In this document: positions 1 through 8,285 of the stretch, in pieces
Layout of the letters: each line of letters opens with the position of its first letter
How positions within the stretch are numbered: position 1 is the first letter of the stretch
Origin: Methanobacteriota archaeon
GTDB lineage: Archaea > Thermoplasmatota > Thermoplasmata > UBA10834
Assembly (NCBI GenBank): GCA_020347565.1
Contig: CP070732.1
Coordinates: 1-37,349 of the forward strand
Length of the DNA stretch: 37,349 nt
Direction of reading: 5' to 3'
Notes under the pieces: generated by a model
Seen by the model: the letters and a program-made list of their open reading frames with translations, nothing else
Told to the model about the DNA's origin: nothing
The model's database searches: none
Translations under genes and position numbers: made by a program

Positions 1-113
1 AGTTGGGTCCAAGTGATGATGCCTCACCCTGGGGCGTTAGAACTTGGGTTCAGCAAGGGGGGTTAAGTCGTAACAAGGTATCTGTAGGGGAACCTGCAGA
101 TGGATCACCTCCT
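1..113 (+). rRNA. 16S ribosomal RNA, 3' end (partial)
   Basis: This is the last ~113 nt of a small-subunit rRNA gene, cut by the left edge. The conserved helix 45 region (GTCGTAACAAGGTA, 67-80) and the terminal GGATCACCTCCT (102-113) are directly readable, and the stretch between them has the archaeal form. The CCTCC core is the anti-Shine-Dalgarno sequence and matches the GGAGGTGA-type sites ahead of several genes here, such as 13057 and 27762. No spacer tRNA or 23S gene follows; the next gene is a protein gene on the opposite strand ending at 302. That unlinked arrangement is known in Thermoplasmata. Confidence 0.97.
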
Positions 114-122
114 ACGCAACAC

Positions 123-141
123 GGAGGGGCACTACCCCTCC
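123..141 (+). other. Hairpin just after the 16S 3' end
   Basis: A perfect 7-bp stem (GGAGGGG, 123-129, with CCCCTCC, 135-141) closes a 5-nt loop ten bases after the mature 16S end. It may be part of the pre-rRNA 3' processing structure or may protect the transcript end. I do not see the long flanking helix expected for a bulge-helix-bulge site, but its other half would lie upstream of the window. Apart from this hairpin and the oligo-T run at 175-180, I see nothing in 114-301. Confidence 0.5.
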
Positions 142-174
142 AACACATTGCGATCTGCCATCGAACGACCATCG

Positions 175-180
175 TTTTTT
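175..180 (+). terminator. Oligo-T run, likely archaeal terminator of the 16S transcript
   Basis: Six consecutive T residues lie about 60 nt after the 16S 3' end and before the convergent gene ending at 302. Archaeal RNA polymerase terminates at such T-runs without needing a hairpin. The position between convergent units supports the call, which is inference. Confidence 0.45.
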
Positions 181-301
181 CCTTGTCAGGCGGAGCAGCG
201 GATGCGCCGGCCGTGTTTGAAGCATAAAGAGGCCGTCGGCCGCAATCGAAACGAAAGAATGAATGGGAAAGGGTTTTCACGGTCGTACTCGCGTCCCGAC
301 T

Positions 302-1300
302 TCACGGGACCAGCGTCACCGTCTGCGACACCGAAGTGCTCATGCCGTCGTTGTCCGTCACCGTCAACGTGATCGTCACGTCGAACGGCTCCGGCCCGCC
401 CAAGAGTATCACATCGATGAAGTCATACGGAGCGGCCGTCACATATCCGGTCGCGGACCCGGCCAGCGCGTCCTTGACTGCCTCGACGACTATCTCATCG
501 CCGACCTCCCAGGCCACGCCCATGTTGGCCAGGTCGTACTGGTAGAATCCCCCACCATCGGACTGCGTAACACCAGACAGCCCGAGCCTCACGTTGGTGA
601 CGGTCACCGTGCAGTAAGGCAGCTCGGTCATGCTCGCGTCGCGCGTGTACCCGACTATCGGGTGCGGCAGCGGCGGAGCACCGAGCGTCGGGCTCGAGTC
701 TGCGGATGCCAGCGGCGCCGGCGGCACATACGTGTGCGTCGCCGTCATGCCCGTTCCGGTCGATCCGTCGCCGAAGTCCCAGTCGTAGTCCACGATCGTC
801 CCGTCGGGGTCGTACGACGCGGACGCGTCGACCGATACCGTCAGGCCATCCACCGATACGGTGAACGACGCCACCGGCGGCTCCGGCACGGTCGGCGTGA
901 AGACATCCGTGACCGTGCACGTCGTGCCCAGCGCCCCGTTCGGGGTCGCCGTTATCGAGTACGTGTGCCCGACCACCATGTCGACTGGCACGGTGTCTAC
1001 CCAGCCCTCGGGGTACACCATCCACCGGTACATCTCACGGTCGATCAGCATGTCGCCCGTGTCCATGTCCATCACATCGATGATGATCCATCTCATCCCG
1101 CCGTTCACGATGTGTCCATACCATGTGCCGTCCACTGTAGGCGCGATCTCCCAGGTCTCAGCGCACGTCGAAGGCGGCCCGTTCTCATCCTTGACTATCG
1201 TATGGACGGTGCCGTCCTCGGACATGGCCAACGGCGCGGCGGCTATCAGCACGAAAGCCGAGAACATCAGCATCGCCCCTGCTGTCTTTCTCCTTCTCAT
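302..1300 (-). CDS. Secreted protein with one PKD domain interrupted by an insertion
   Basis: A 332-residue exported protein. The N-terminus is a signal peptide: MRRRK, a hydrophobic stretch to about residue 24, then a polar mature start. Residues 30-135 are an unrecognised beta-rich region. A PKD fold begins near residue 141 with the diagnostic DYDWDFGDGS (171-180) and THTY (188-191). The final PKD strand (FDVTITLTVTDNDG, 306-319) appears only after about 110 further residues (193-304), so another segment seems inserted in the domain. The ATG at 1300 is preceded by a purine-rich GGGGGAG. It is the last gene of the same-strand importer block, 138 nt after the substrate-binding protein. Function is unknown; a surface binding or adhesion role is inferred from PKD domains in general. 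Confidence 0.75.
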   Translation of the reverse strand: MRRRKTAGAMLMFSAFVLIAAAPLAMSEDGTVHTIVKDENGPPSTCAETWEIAPTVDGTWYGHIVNGGMRWIIIDVMDMDTGDMLIDREMYRWMVYPEGWVDTVPVDMVVGHTYSITATPNGALGTTCTVTDVFTPTVPEPPVASFTVSVDGLTVSVDASASYDPDGTIVDYDWDFGDGSTGTGMTATHTYVPPAPLASADSSPTLGAPPLPHPIVGYTRDASMTELPYCTVTVTNVRLGLSGVTQSDGGGFYQYDLANMGVAWEVGDEIVVEAVKDALAGSATGYVTAAPYDFIDVILLGGPEPFDVTITLTVTDNDGMSTSVSQTVTLVP

Positions 1301-1438
1301 GTTCTGTTCTCCCCCTTGTATATCATCACATGCTTGGAAACGAGTTTGGAAGGGGTTTGTAGGTGTTTTGCGAAAGCTACGCCTCCGCGTCTCCAGCCTC
1401 CTCTGCCTGTCTTGTCCTCGCTCGGCTCCATGCAGGCC

Positions 1439-4400
1439 CTACGGTTCATAGGCAAACACACCAGTGATTTCGACATACAGCCACAGCCCGTCTCCGGGGC
1501 TCAGCTGGAAGTCGCCTATGCCGAGCTCAACGAGGTAGTTGCTGTAGGTCTGCGAGGCGGCGTTCCACCGGGACACCATGGTGAGCTGGTCGATGGTGTA
1601 CATGAGTTCGATGTCGCTGGCCCACAGGGTCGTCTGCAGCGATGCGAGGCCTACCTGCACCCATCCGCCTCCGGACGGAACGGTGATAGGCCTGATCTGC
1701 ATCTCAAGCGGATCCGGCTCGTGCCCGCGGAGTTCGACCAGTTTCGCGGAGCCCGAATATATCCAGTAGCTCCAGCTCGGCTCGATGTCGAAGTCGGAGG
1801 CGAACCCGGAGATACCCACGATGTAGTTCTTGTCGTACGTCTGGGTCGCCGGGTCCCATCTGGACAGCATGTCACCGAACGACAGTCCAAGGTTGCTCGC
1901 ATTGTAACCGTGGTTCACCAGCGGGATGGACACGAGGTTCCATCCTGCTTCGAGGTCCAAATCGTATGGCACTCCAACGTATACGATGGCAGCGGCGGAG
2001 ATCACGTGGCCGTGGGCATCGTCGACCGTCACGGTGTAGACGTACTCGCCGAAGTCCGTGTAGGTGTGGCTCACCGGATTGCCGACGACCGTCGACGTTC
2101 CGTCGCCGAAGTCCCAAGTGTAGGTCAGGACATCCGTCATGTCCGGATCGAAGGCATCGCCCAAGAAGTCGAGCAGCTCGCCCTCCAAGGCATCGTAGTC
2201 CACAGGGTCCGTCACGAATTCCGGCGCGCTGTTCGCTGTCACATCCACGGGTATCGTAGTGGTCGTCACATTGTCCGTGCCGTCGTCCACGTAGACCGAC
2301 ACCGTCTTCCAGCCCGAGGTGGCGTAGGTCGTATCGAACTCGAACGTCACGAGGGCGTTGGGCTGAGTCGTAGGCCCGTCGAACACGACGCACGTCCCGT
2401 CTCCGAGCCAGAACGTGAACCTCAGGGAGTCGCCGTCGCCATCCTTTGCGGATGCGCTTATGGTGATCGGCTGACCGGTATAGGGTGTCACGTCCGAAAC
2501 ATCGAATCCCTCTATGGTCGGGAGCTTGTTCTCGCCCCCGATCACATAGACATACCCTGTGTCGGACACGTTGTGGCCAGGCAGGTTGCTGAGGTCGTCC
2601 GCATACACCGTCAATAAGTAGGTCTCCTTGTGGTCGTACGAGTGTGTGGTCGACGGCGTGGTCGTCACGCTCACGCTGCCGTCACCCCAGGCCCAGGTAT
2701 ACCTCAGGGTATCTCCAGCATCTGGGTCGTTGGCAGTCACGGTGTATGTCTGCTCCGTCTTCCACTCTATGTCCGTGTAGTCCGGAACGCTGATCGTCGG
2801 CGGGCCGTTGGGTGTGACCGCGATGCCTTTCGAGTCGGTCGCCGGCCTCTCGCCGTAGCCGTAGCGGTTGTCGGTCACCGACATGTTCACGGTATACGTG
2901 CCTTCGTCCACGTACTGGTGAGTCACGGGATTGCCCATGCCCGTGAAGCCGTCTCCGAACTCCCAGCTGTAGTACAGCAAGTCCCCGTCATCGTCCGTGG
3001 CGCTGCCTGTGAACGTCACCACGTCGCCCGTGTCGGGGCTTGCTGGAAGGTAGTCGATGCTAAGGTCGTACGGAGGCGTGTTGGACAGGTCCGTTATCGT
3101 CGTCTGAGTCGTCGCCGAGCTGACGAAGAGGTCGTCACCCGTCGTCTCCTTGACAGCCAGCCACACCTCGTAGACGCCGTCCGTCGCATAGGTGTGCGTC
3201 GTCGACGGAGACGACAGCCATCCGCTCGAGGTACCGTCGCCGAAGAACCACCTGTAGTTCAAGACCGACTCGTCCGTCGCGCCGGCGGCGAATGTCACAG
3301 GGTCTCCGACCGTGCCCGGAGGTACCGTCACGAAGGATATCTCCGGTGCCGTGTTCTTCTTCGGCTCGTCCACGCCATTGGGCGATATCTGCATGTACGT
3401 GTACGGGTAGGTCTGGTCGGGCATTAGCACCCACTTGGTATTCCAATCGCCGTACCCAGTCCAATACTTCTCACTGACGGCGTAGAGTTCCTTCCTGTAC
3501 GCCACCAACTGACAGGCGTGATCCTCGTAGACCATCCGCTGCATCTCGTCCACGATCAGTTGCCTCTCGACAGGATCCATGGTGGTGAGCGACTGGTTGT
3601 AGAGGTCGTCGAAGACCGGGCTGCTCCAGTAGAGGTCGCTCCAGGTCCCGATCTCCTGCGTGGTCAGCACGGACAGAACGTCGGTCGACGGGTCGGACAG
3701 AGGTGTGAATATCCAGTCCCATATCCACAAGTCGTAGTCCGCCGAATACCAATCCGAGTTCATCTCGCTCGAACTCTTGATCTCCAGGTTCAGCTTGACG
3801 CCGCCCTCGGCGGCCCAGGTCTTGAGGACGCTCCCGGCTGTCATCCACTCGTCCTCCGTGTTCAGCGTGGTGAACCTGAACTCCAGAGGCGTGAGGACGC
3901 CATCGACATATCCGTACAATGGGCACTGGTCGTCGGGGATGTTCTCTCTCCCCGCGGCGTCGTACTTCCAGCCGTTGTCTATTAGCATCTGCCTCGCACC
4001 GTCGGGATCGAAAGGTACGGGGACCTCACCCGGAGCGCTGCCGTAGGTGTAGTGCCACGGGTTTATGTCCGGAATCAGCGAGTCCGCAACCGTCCCAAGG
4101 CCCAGTAGCACCTGGGATATGAATCCGGTCTTGTCGACGCACATCGCTATGGCCTCCCTGATCACTGGGTCTAAGAGCAGCTGGCTGTTGTAGCCATTGG
4201 TGAATGCGCCGCCGAGTTCAGCTCTCATCTCGTCCGTCATCTGGTTGAGGTTGTACTCGTATACGAAACCAGTACTCTGCGCGAAGCCGATAACGTCTGG
4301 CGTCCCTGGAAGATCGTTCACATAAACGGAGGGCGACACTCCCATGAAGCAGTCGATCGTTCCCTGCTTGAGTTCCAGCCAGGCTGTCCCAGCATCGCCC

Positions 4401-5239
4401 ATCTCCTTCAGCTTGAACTCCTCTATGTGCAACTGCCAGCCGCGCTGCTCCTCCTGGAACCACGTCGGGTTCCTGATCAGGGAGTACTCCTCGGTCTCCG
4501 AAAGACCGTCCAAGTCATAGTACAGGAATCCAGAGCCAATCGGGAAGCCCCCTTCGGGATCGTTCTCGACGCTGACGTCGCCGGGGTTGCCCTCCGCCAA
4601 CACGCGCGGCTCCCACCAGTACTGCGGGAAGATGGGGATCGACTGGATCGCGTTGTAGAACGGAGCGTACGGGCCGCTCAGCGTGAGCTCCATCTTGTAG
4701 TCGTTGATCTTGGTCATGCTTTCGATCGTGTCGGGGTAGCCGTCGATTTCTCCCGGGAAGTAGAAGTGCAGGTTGCTCTCGTAGTCCTGTATCAGGTTGA
4801 AGGTGAATATGACGTCATCGATGGTCACAGGGTGTTCCGTGCTGTATTCATCCGTCCTGTTGATGAAGTACGCGTTGTCCACTATCTCGAAAGTCCATGT
4901 CAGACCATCGGGCGACATCTCCCAACTGGTCGCGAGGTCGCCGACAACTTCCGCGTTCTCGTCAAGAGTCAGCAAATAGCTGTAGCACGGGAAGATGACC
5001 ATCCACTCGTCCGCCATGGTGTACGTGAACGGACTGAGCGTCGATATTGCCAGCTCGACCGTCCCAACTGTGAATATCCTGCTGGGGTCCACCGCCGAAG
5101 CGTTCATGACCGGGGGCTCCACATTCCCGTTGGTCACGAGCGAAGGACCAGCGAACATCGCGGCTACCATGGCGAACACAACGAATATAGACATCTTGGT
5201 CGTTCGTCCGAATCTCGGTTCTCCTTCACTATCTCTCAT
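1439..5239 (-). CDS. Peptide/oligopeptide ABC transporter substrate-binding protein fused to five PKD domains
   Basis: A 1266-residue secreted or N-terminally anchored protein. After a basic N-terminus and a hydrophobic segment (about 16-36), residues 50-625 read as a solute-binding protein family 5 domain (SBP_bac_5, DppA/OppA type), for example DLATSWEMSPDGLTWTFEI and HPVTIDDVIFTFN. About five PKD domains follow (630-1090), recognised by repeated FGDG, WGDG and LGDG motifs with HTY or HSY. The last 170 residues hold two copies of a module beginning GWNLVSIPL and GWVQVGLAS. Family 5 proteins are usually 500-600 residues, so half of this one is extension. No lipobox Cys is seen. I chose the ATG at 5239 because AAGGAGGA lies 8 nt before it; an in-frame TTG at 5272 precedes it. 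It would deliver peptides to the permeases at 5739-9299. Confidence 0.9.
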   Translation of the reverse strand: MRDSEGEPRFGRTTKMSIFVVFAMVAAMFAGPSLVTNGNVEPPVMNASAVDPSRIFTVGTVELAISTLSPFTYTMADEWMVIFPCYSYLLTLDENAEVVGDLATSWEMSPDGLTWTFEIVDNAYFINRTDEYSTEHPVTIDDVIFTFNLIQDYESNLHFYFPGEIDGYPDTIESMTKINDYKMELTLSGPYAPFYNAIQSIPIFPQYWWEPRVLAEGNPGDVSVENDPEGGFPIGSGFLYYDLDGLSETEEYSLIRNPTWFQEEQRGWQLHIEEFKLKEMGDAGTAWLELKQGTIDCFMGVSPSVYVNDLPGTPDVIGFAQSTGFVYEYNLNQMTDEMRAELGGAFTNGYNSQLLLDPVIREAIAMCVDKTGFISQVLLGLGTVADSLIPDINPWHYTYGSAPGEVPVPFDPDGARQMLIDNGWKYDAAGRENIPDDQCPLYGYVDGVLTPLEFRFTTLNTEDEWMTAGSVLKTWAAEGGVKLNLEIKSSSEMNSDWYSADYDLWIWDWIFTPLSDPSTDVLSVLTTQEIGTWSDLYWSSPVFDDLYNQSLTTMDPVERQLIVDEMQRMVYEDHACQLVAYRKELYAVSEKYWTGYGDWNTKWVLMPDQTYPYTYMQISPNGVDEPKKNTAPEISFVTVPPGTVGDPVTFAAGATDESVLNYRWFFGDGTSSGWLSSPSTTHTYATDGVYEVWLAVKETTGDDLFVSSATTQTTITDLSNTPPYDLSIDYLPASPDTGDVVTFTGSATDDDGDLLYYSWEFGDGFTGMGNPVTHQYVDEGTYTVNMSVTDNRYGYGERPATDSKGIAVTPNGPPTISVPDYTDIEWKTEQTYTVTANDPDAGDTLRYTWAWGDGSVSVTTTPSTTHSYDHKETYLLTVYADDLSNLPGHNVSDTGYVYVIGGENKLPTIEGFDVSDVTPYTGQPITISASAKDGDGDSLRFTFWLGDGTCVVFDGPTTQPNALVTFEFDTTYATSGWKTVSVYVDDGTDNVTTTTIPVDVTANSAPEFVTDPVDYDALEGELLDFLGDAFDPDMTDVLTYTWDFGDGTSTVVGNPVSHTYTDFGEYVYTVTVDDAHGHVISAAAIVYVGVPYDLDLEAGWNLVSIPLVNHGYNASNLGLSFGDMLSRWDPATQTYDKNYIVGISGFASDFDIEPSWSYWIYSGSAKLVELRGHEPDPLEMQIRPITVPSGGGWVQVGLASLQTTLWASDIELMYTIDQLTMVSRWNAASQTYSNYLVELGIGDFQLSPGDGLWLYVEITGVFAYEP

Positions 5240-5488
5240 TTCGATATCCTCCTTGATACTGTTCTCAGTCAACTGAGATCATACCATCCGGGGACGAATG
5301 GCGGCCGCCTGAGTCCAACGCAGGCGACACAGCGCCCACTCCGAATGGCGAGTGTGGAGCGAGGCGCCTCAGGATAGAGTCGTTTATGACAGGCGTTCCT
5401 GTCCTCACGGCCTGGGCTCGCAAGTACGAAGACTGCAAGACTCAAATCCTCCCCCTTTTGAGCGAGGAGACAATGTACTCCCCGAATG

Positions 5489-5498
5489 CTATATAAAG
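5489..5498 (-). promoter_or_regulatory. TATA box for the substrate-binding protein gene
   Basis: The minus strand reads CTTTATATAG, close to the archaeal TATA consensus. It predicts transcription starting near 5465, giving a leader of about 225 nt before the ATG at 5239. The binding-protein gene therefore probably has its own promoter in addition to read-through from the permease genes. The gene-free stretch 5240-5738 holds this box and the inverted repeat at 5535-5549; I see nothing else there. Confidence 0.5.
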
Positions 5499-5534
5499 CG
5501 TTCGTTGACTGACTGCCATTGATTCGAACCGGAA

Positions 5535-5549
5535 GTACGAAAATCGTAC
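5535..5549. promoter_or_regulatory. Inverted repeat GTACGA-AAA-TCGTAC, candidate regulator site
   Basis: A perfect 6-3-6 inverted repeat lies about 40 bp upstream, in the minus-strand sense, of the TATA box at 5489-5498. That is a plausible place for a dimeric activator. A second AAGTACGAA occurs at 5422-5430, just downstream of the predicted start site. Function is inferred from position and symmetry only. Confidence 0.35.
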
Positions 5550-5738
5550 ACGCGCGTGCGCAAAACGACATGAGAATAGTCGTGTCAGTATGTCGTCCGC
5601 GAGGGCTGCGGACGGTCCGGACATCAGTCGAAAGGGGGGCTTACGGACGCAGCGGTCGACGGAGACGACGGGGAGAAACTACATTCCTCGGTGAGGGCGC
5701 CTCGGGAAGACCTCCGCAGACATCGGGTCGCGTGGAAG

Positions 5739-8270
5739 CTACCTCTTCCGCAGCTTCGGGTTCATTATGTCGTCCAGCGCATACCCCAGCAGCGAGAACC
5801 CGAGCACTATCAGGACGATGCACATTCCAGGCACCATGATCCACCCCGCGAGACCTATAGAGAAGGCGTTCTGGCCCTGGGCGAATGACAGCATCGTTCC
5901 CCATGTGACCGTCCCGACGGGTCGCATGCCCAGGAAGCTGAGGGTCGCCTCGGACAGGATGGATATCGCCACGGTCAGGATTGTGTTGGCGAACACGAGT
6001 GGGAATGTGTTGGGCAGGACATGTCTTCGTATAATGCCCATGTCGGCAGACCCGATCGCCCTGGCCCGTTCGATGAACTGTCTCTCCCTGATGGATAGGA
6101 CCTGAGCCCGTACCATCCTGGCAGTGGCAGACCAGCCGGTCAGGCCGATGATGAGTATCAGGCCGGTCAGGTCAATCTTGCCGATCATCGCCGCGACGAC
6201 TATCATGAGCACTAGCCATGGGATTGACAGGACGATGTCGTTGAGCCTCATTATGACCTCGTCGACCCAACCGCCGACGTAGCCAGAGTACAAGCCCACG
6301 ATCGCCCCAAGCACCGAGGCGATCACGGCCGCCGCGACGCCGACTATTATGGACGTCGAGGCTCCCAGGAACAGCTCGCTCAGTATGTCAGCGCCGAAGT
6401 TGTTGGTGCCCAGCCAATGAGTCGTCCAATGCTGGACGAGATAGATGCACATGCCTGAGAGGATGAGGCCCGCGGTCGTGAGGACTCCCGTCAACTTGGT
6501 TGCTCTGACGGCATCCGTGAACGCGGCCGTCCGGCCATCACCTTCCATGGTGGAGAAGGCGAGGACGGACCGCTTGAGCGACCGGGTCAGCAAGAAGGCG
6601 CATATCCCGACCAGGATGCCCGCGACGGAGTACGCCAGGAACCTCAAGTCCGAGAAGGCAAACGGCCCCAAATCCGCGAGCAACGTGGCGACATAGGGGA
6701 CAGGAATCAGGAGAGAGAGGACCATCGAGAGTCTTACATCCTTGTCGATGACGGTCTGCATCAACCCGATCGATAGCAGGGACAGCACGACGACGCCGAG
6801 TCCAATGGCATAGGCCCAATGGGGGAAGGCCCCGTCCACGAAGCCCGCCTCTGTGACCAAGCCCCCTGCCAGCAGCGCGCTAGATGCGATCGCCGACGCG
6901 GCCGCCAACATCACGGCGAGACGCCTGGTGGTCGAGCTGGTCGGCTTGCGCGCGCACCAGACGGCAATGAGCGATGCTCCCCAGAAGACGAAGAGTGGAA
7001 GAACCTTCACCGTGAATAGCATGTAGCCTGGCTCCGGGACGGCATAGTCGTCGATCGTGCGGAAGGTCACATGGTATGTGCCTTCGGGCACGTACACCGA
7101 GAGCGAACCGTCATTCCTCACCTCCCCGTTCACCACGATGGTGGATGGTATGCTAGGGGATGTGTGCGCTTCCAGCAGACCGCACGCCTCGAACTCTGCT
7201 TCCAGTGTGTACTCGGATCCCGCCAGAAGGAACGGTGTCGTTGAGTTCGGCCATCTCAGAACAACCGCGTTGGGAGTGATATATCCAGGGACGTCGGTGA
7301 ACTCGATGACGTGCCTGCTTGTCTCGTTCAGTGGTGATATTCTCAATGAGTCCAGGGTCGTCTGGGCAGTCCGGCTCCCATCCACGATTATCGTGGAGGG
7401 AACTTCTGGAATCGTGACTATACTGATGGTGCAGTAGGATTCTGGGTCCGGTCCAGGCGCTGACGAGTTGACGGTGTACATGCCATCGACCTCAACGGAC
7501 TCGCCGGACGTGACATTCACCGTCTGGTTCGCCGGGACGTCGTACCCTTCGACGGCCCCGAAGCTGATGTTGTATGTGCCTGGAGCGACCCAGCTGCTGA
7601 GGCTCCCTTCGCCGCTCGGGAGGCCGTCGACGAGGATGGTGCCGGGCAACGACGGCTGGGTGGAGACGTTCAGCACCCCGCACTCGACGAACGTCCCGAC
7701 GACTTCGGTCACTCTCCCGTAGTTGAGCACCTCGGCTGTAATCGGCTCAGGAGTCAGGTACCCTGGGATGTCGGAGAAAGAGATCCTCTTCTCGCCGATG
7801 GTCATCTTGACATCGTCCAGGGAGCCCGTGTTCCTCCAGATGCCATCGACGGAAATCGTCGTCGGAAGCGCAGGCTCCGTCACCACCCTGAGCAGCCCGT
7901 ACTTGGATATGTCTGGGCCGGGCCAACCGGGCTTCTCGATGAACACGCCCTCGACCTGCACATCGTCGCCCTGTCCGACGTAGACGCTGTGAGTCGGACC
8001 CAGGAGGGTCGGGACAGCCAATGCGCCGAAGCGATTGTCGTATTCCCCGATCCAGACATCGTACGGCGCGAGCTGCTGGCCGAAGGCGCCCATGAGGAAG
8101 AAGGCAACCAGTATCACAGTCCCCACGGTGCCCATCGGGCTTCTGGCCACCTGCCGGAGTATGTCGTTCATGCGTTTGGAGAAGAGCCGCACCTTCTCTC
8201 TCGATACATCGGAGATCAGCTTCCGGGAGGTCTTCCCCCCGGTTTCCTCCGGCCTTGAATCATCAGACAT
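5739..8270 (-). CDS. DppC/OppC-type ABC permease with four inserted PEGA-like domains and six extra membrane helices
   Basis: An 843-residue permease; the family is normally about 280-320. Residues 46-75 carry the usual first helix and LAPYD. The conserved continuation (LGTNNFGADIL, 620-630, matching LGTDxxGRDxL) comes about 545 residues later, followed by a normal core of membrane helices with the EAA loop (ARAIGSADMGIIRRHVLP, 736-753) for ATPase docking. The inserted part has four PEGA-like repeats (about 126-197, 198-265, 280-363 and 364-420), each with a P-x-T-I-x-V-D/N-G core. Six hydrophobic helices follow (about 425-440, 451-470, 482-504, 514-535, 544-562 and 596-614). An even number of added helices keeps the core topology. 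GGAGGTAG lies 7 nt before the ATG, and the dppB-like gene ends 15 nt upstream. Confidence 0.92.
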   Translation of the reverse strand: MSDDSRPEETGGKTSRKLISDVSREKVRLFSKRMNDILRQVARSPMGTVGTVILVAFFLMGAFGQQLAPYDVWIGEYDNRFGALAVPTLLGPTHSVYVGQGDDVQVEGVFIEKPGWPGPDISKYGLLRVVTEPALPTTISVDGIWRNTGSLDDVKMTIGEKRISFSDIPGYLTPEPITAEVLNYGRVTEVVGTFVECGVLNVSTQPSLPGTILVDGLPSGEGSLSSWVAPGTYNISFGAVEGYDVPANQTVNVTSGESVEVDGMYTVNSSAPGPDPESYCTISIVTIPEVPSTIIVDGSRTAQTTLDSLRISPLNETSRHVIEFTDVPGYITPNAVVLRWPNSTTPFLLAGSEYTLEAEFEACGLLEAHTSPSIPSTIVVNGEVRNDGSLSVYVPEGTYHVTFRTIDDYAVPEPGYMLFTVKVLPLFVFWGASLIAVWCARKPTSSTTRRLAVMLAAASAIASSALLAGGLVTEAGFVDGAFPHWAYAIGLGVVVLSLLSIGLMQTVIDKDVRLSMVLSLLIPVPYVATLLADLGPFAFSDLRFLAYSVAGILVGICAFLLTRSLKRSVLAFSTMEGDGRTAAFTDAVRATKLTGVLTTAGLILSGMCIYLVQHWTTHWLGTNNFGADILSELFLGASTSIIVGVAAAVIASVLGAIVGLYSGYVGGWVDEVIMRLNDIVLSIPWLVLMIVVAAMIGKIDLTGLILIIGLTGWSATARMVRAQVLSIRERQFIERARAIGSADMGIIRRHVLPNTFPLVFANTILTVAISILSEATLSFLGMRPVGTVTWGTMLSFAQGQNAFSIGLAGWIMVPGMCIVLIVLGFSLLGYALDDIMNPKLRKR

Positions 8271-8285
8271 ACTTCGCTACCTCCA

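Noticed and set aside
263..2617. A 784-residue open frame on the plus strand opposite the PKD protein and the binding protein
   Set aside because: It crosses two well-supported minus-strand genes and their intergenic gap. The translation is Arg/His/Val-rich without any domain, as expected for the antisense of GC-rich coding DNA.
5514..5536. Minus-strand GGTTCGAATC resembling a tRNA T-loop
   Set aside because: The flanking bases do not form a T-stem (TCCGG against CAATG), and no acceptor or anticodon arm can be drawn.
5739..8270. The long permease as two genes joined by error or a frameshift
   Set aside because: One frame is open throughout, no internal stop or compositional break is seen, and the conserved permease parts lie on both sides of the insert, so this is an insertion and not two adjacent genes.
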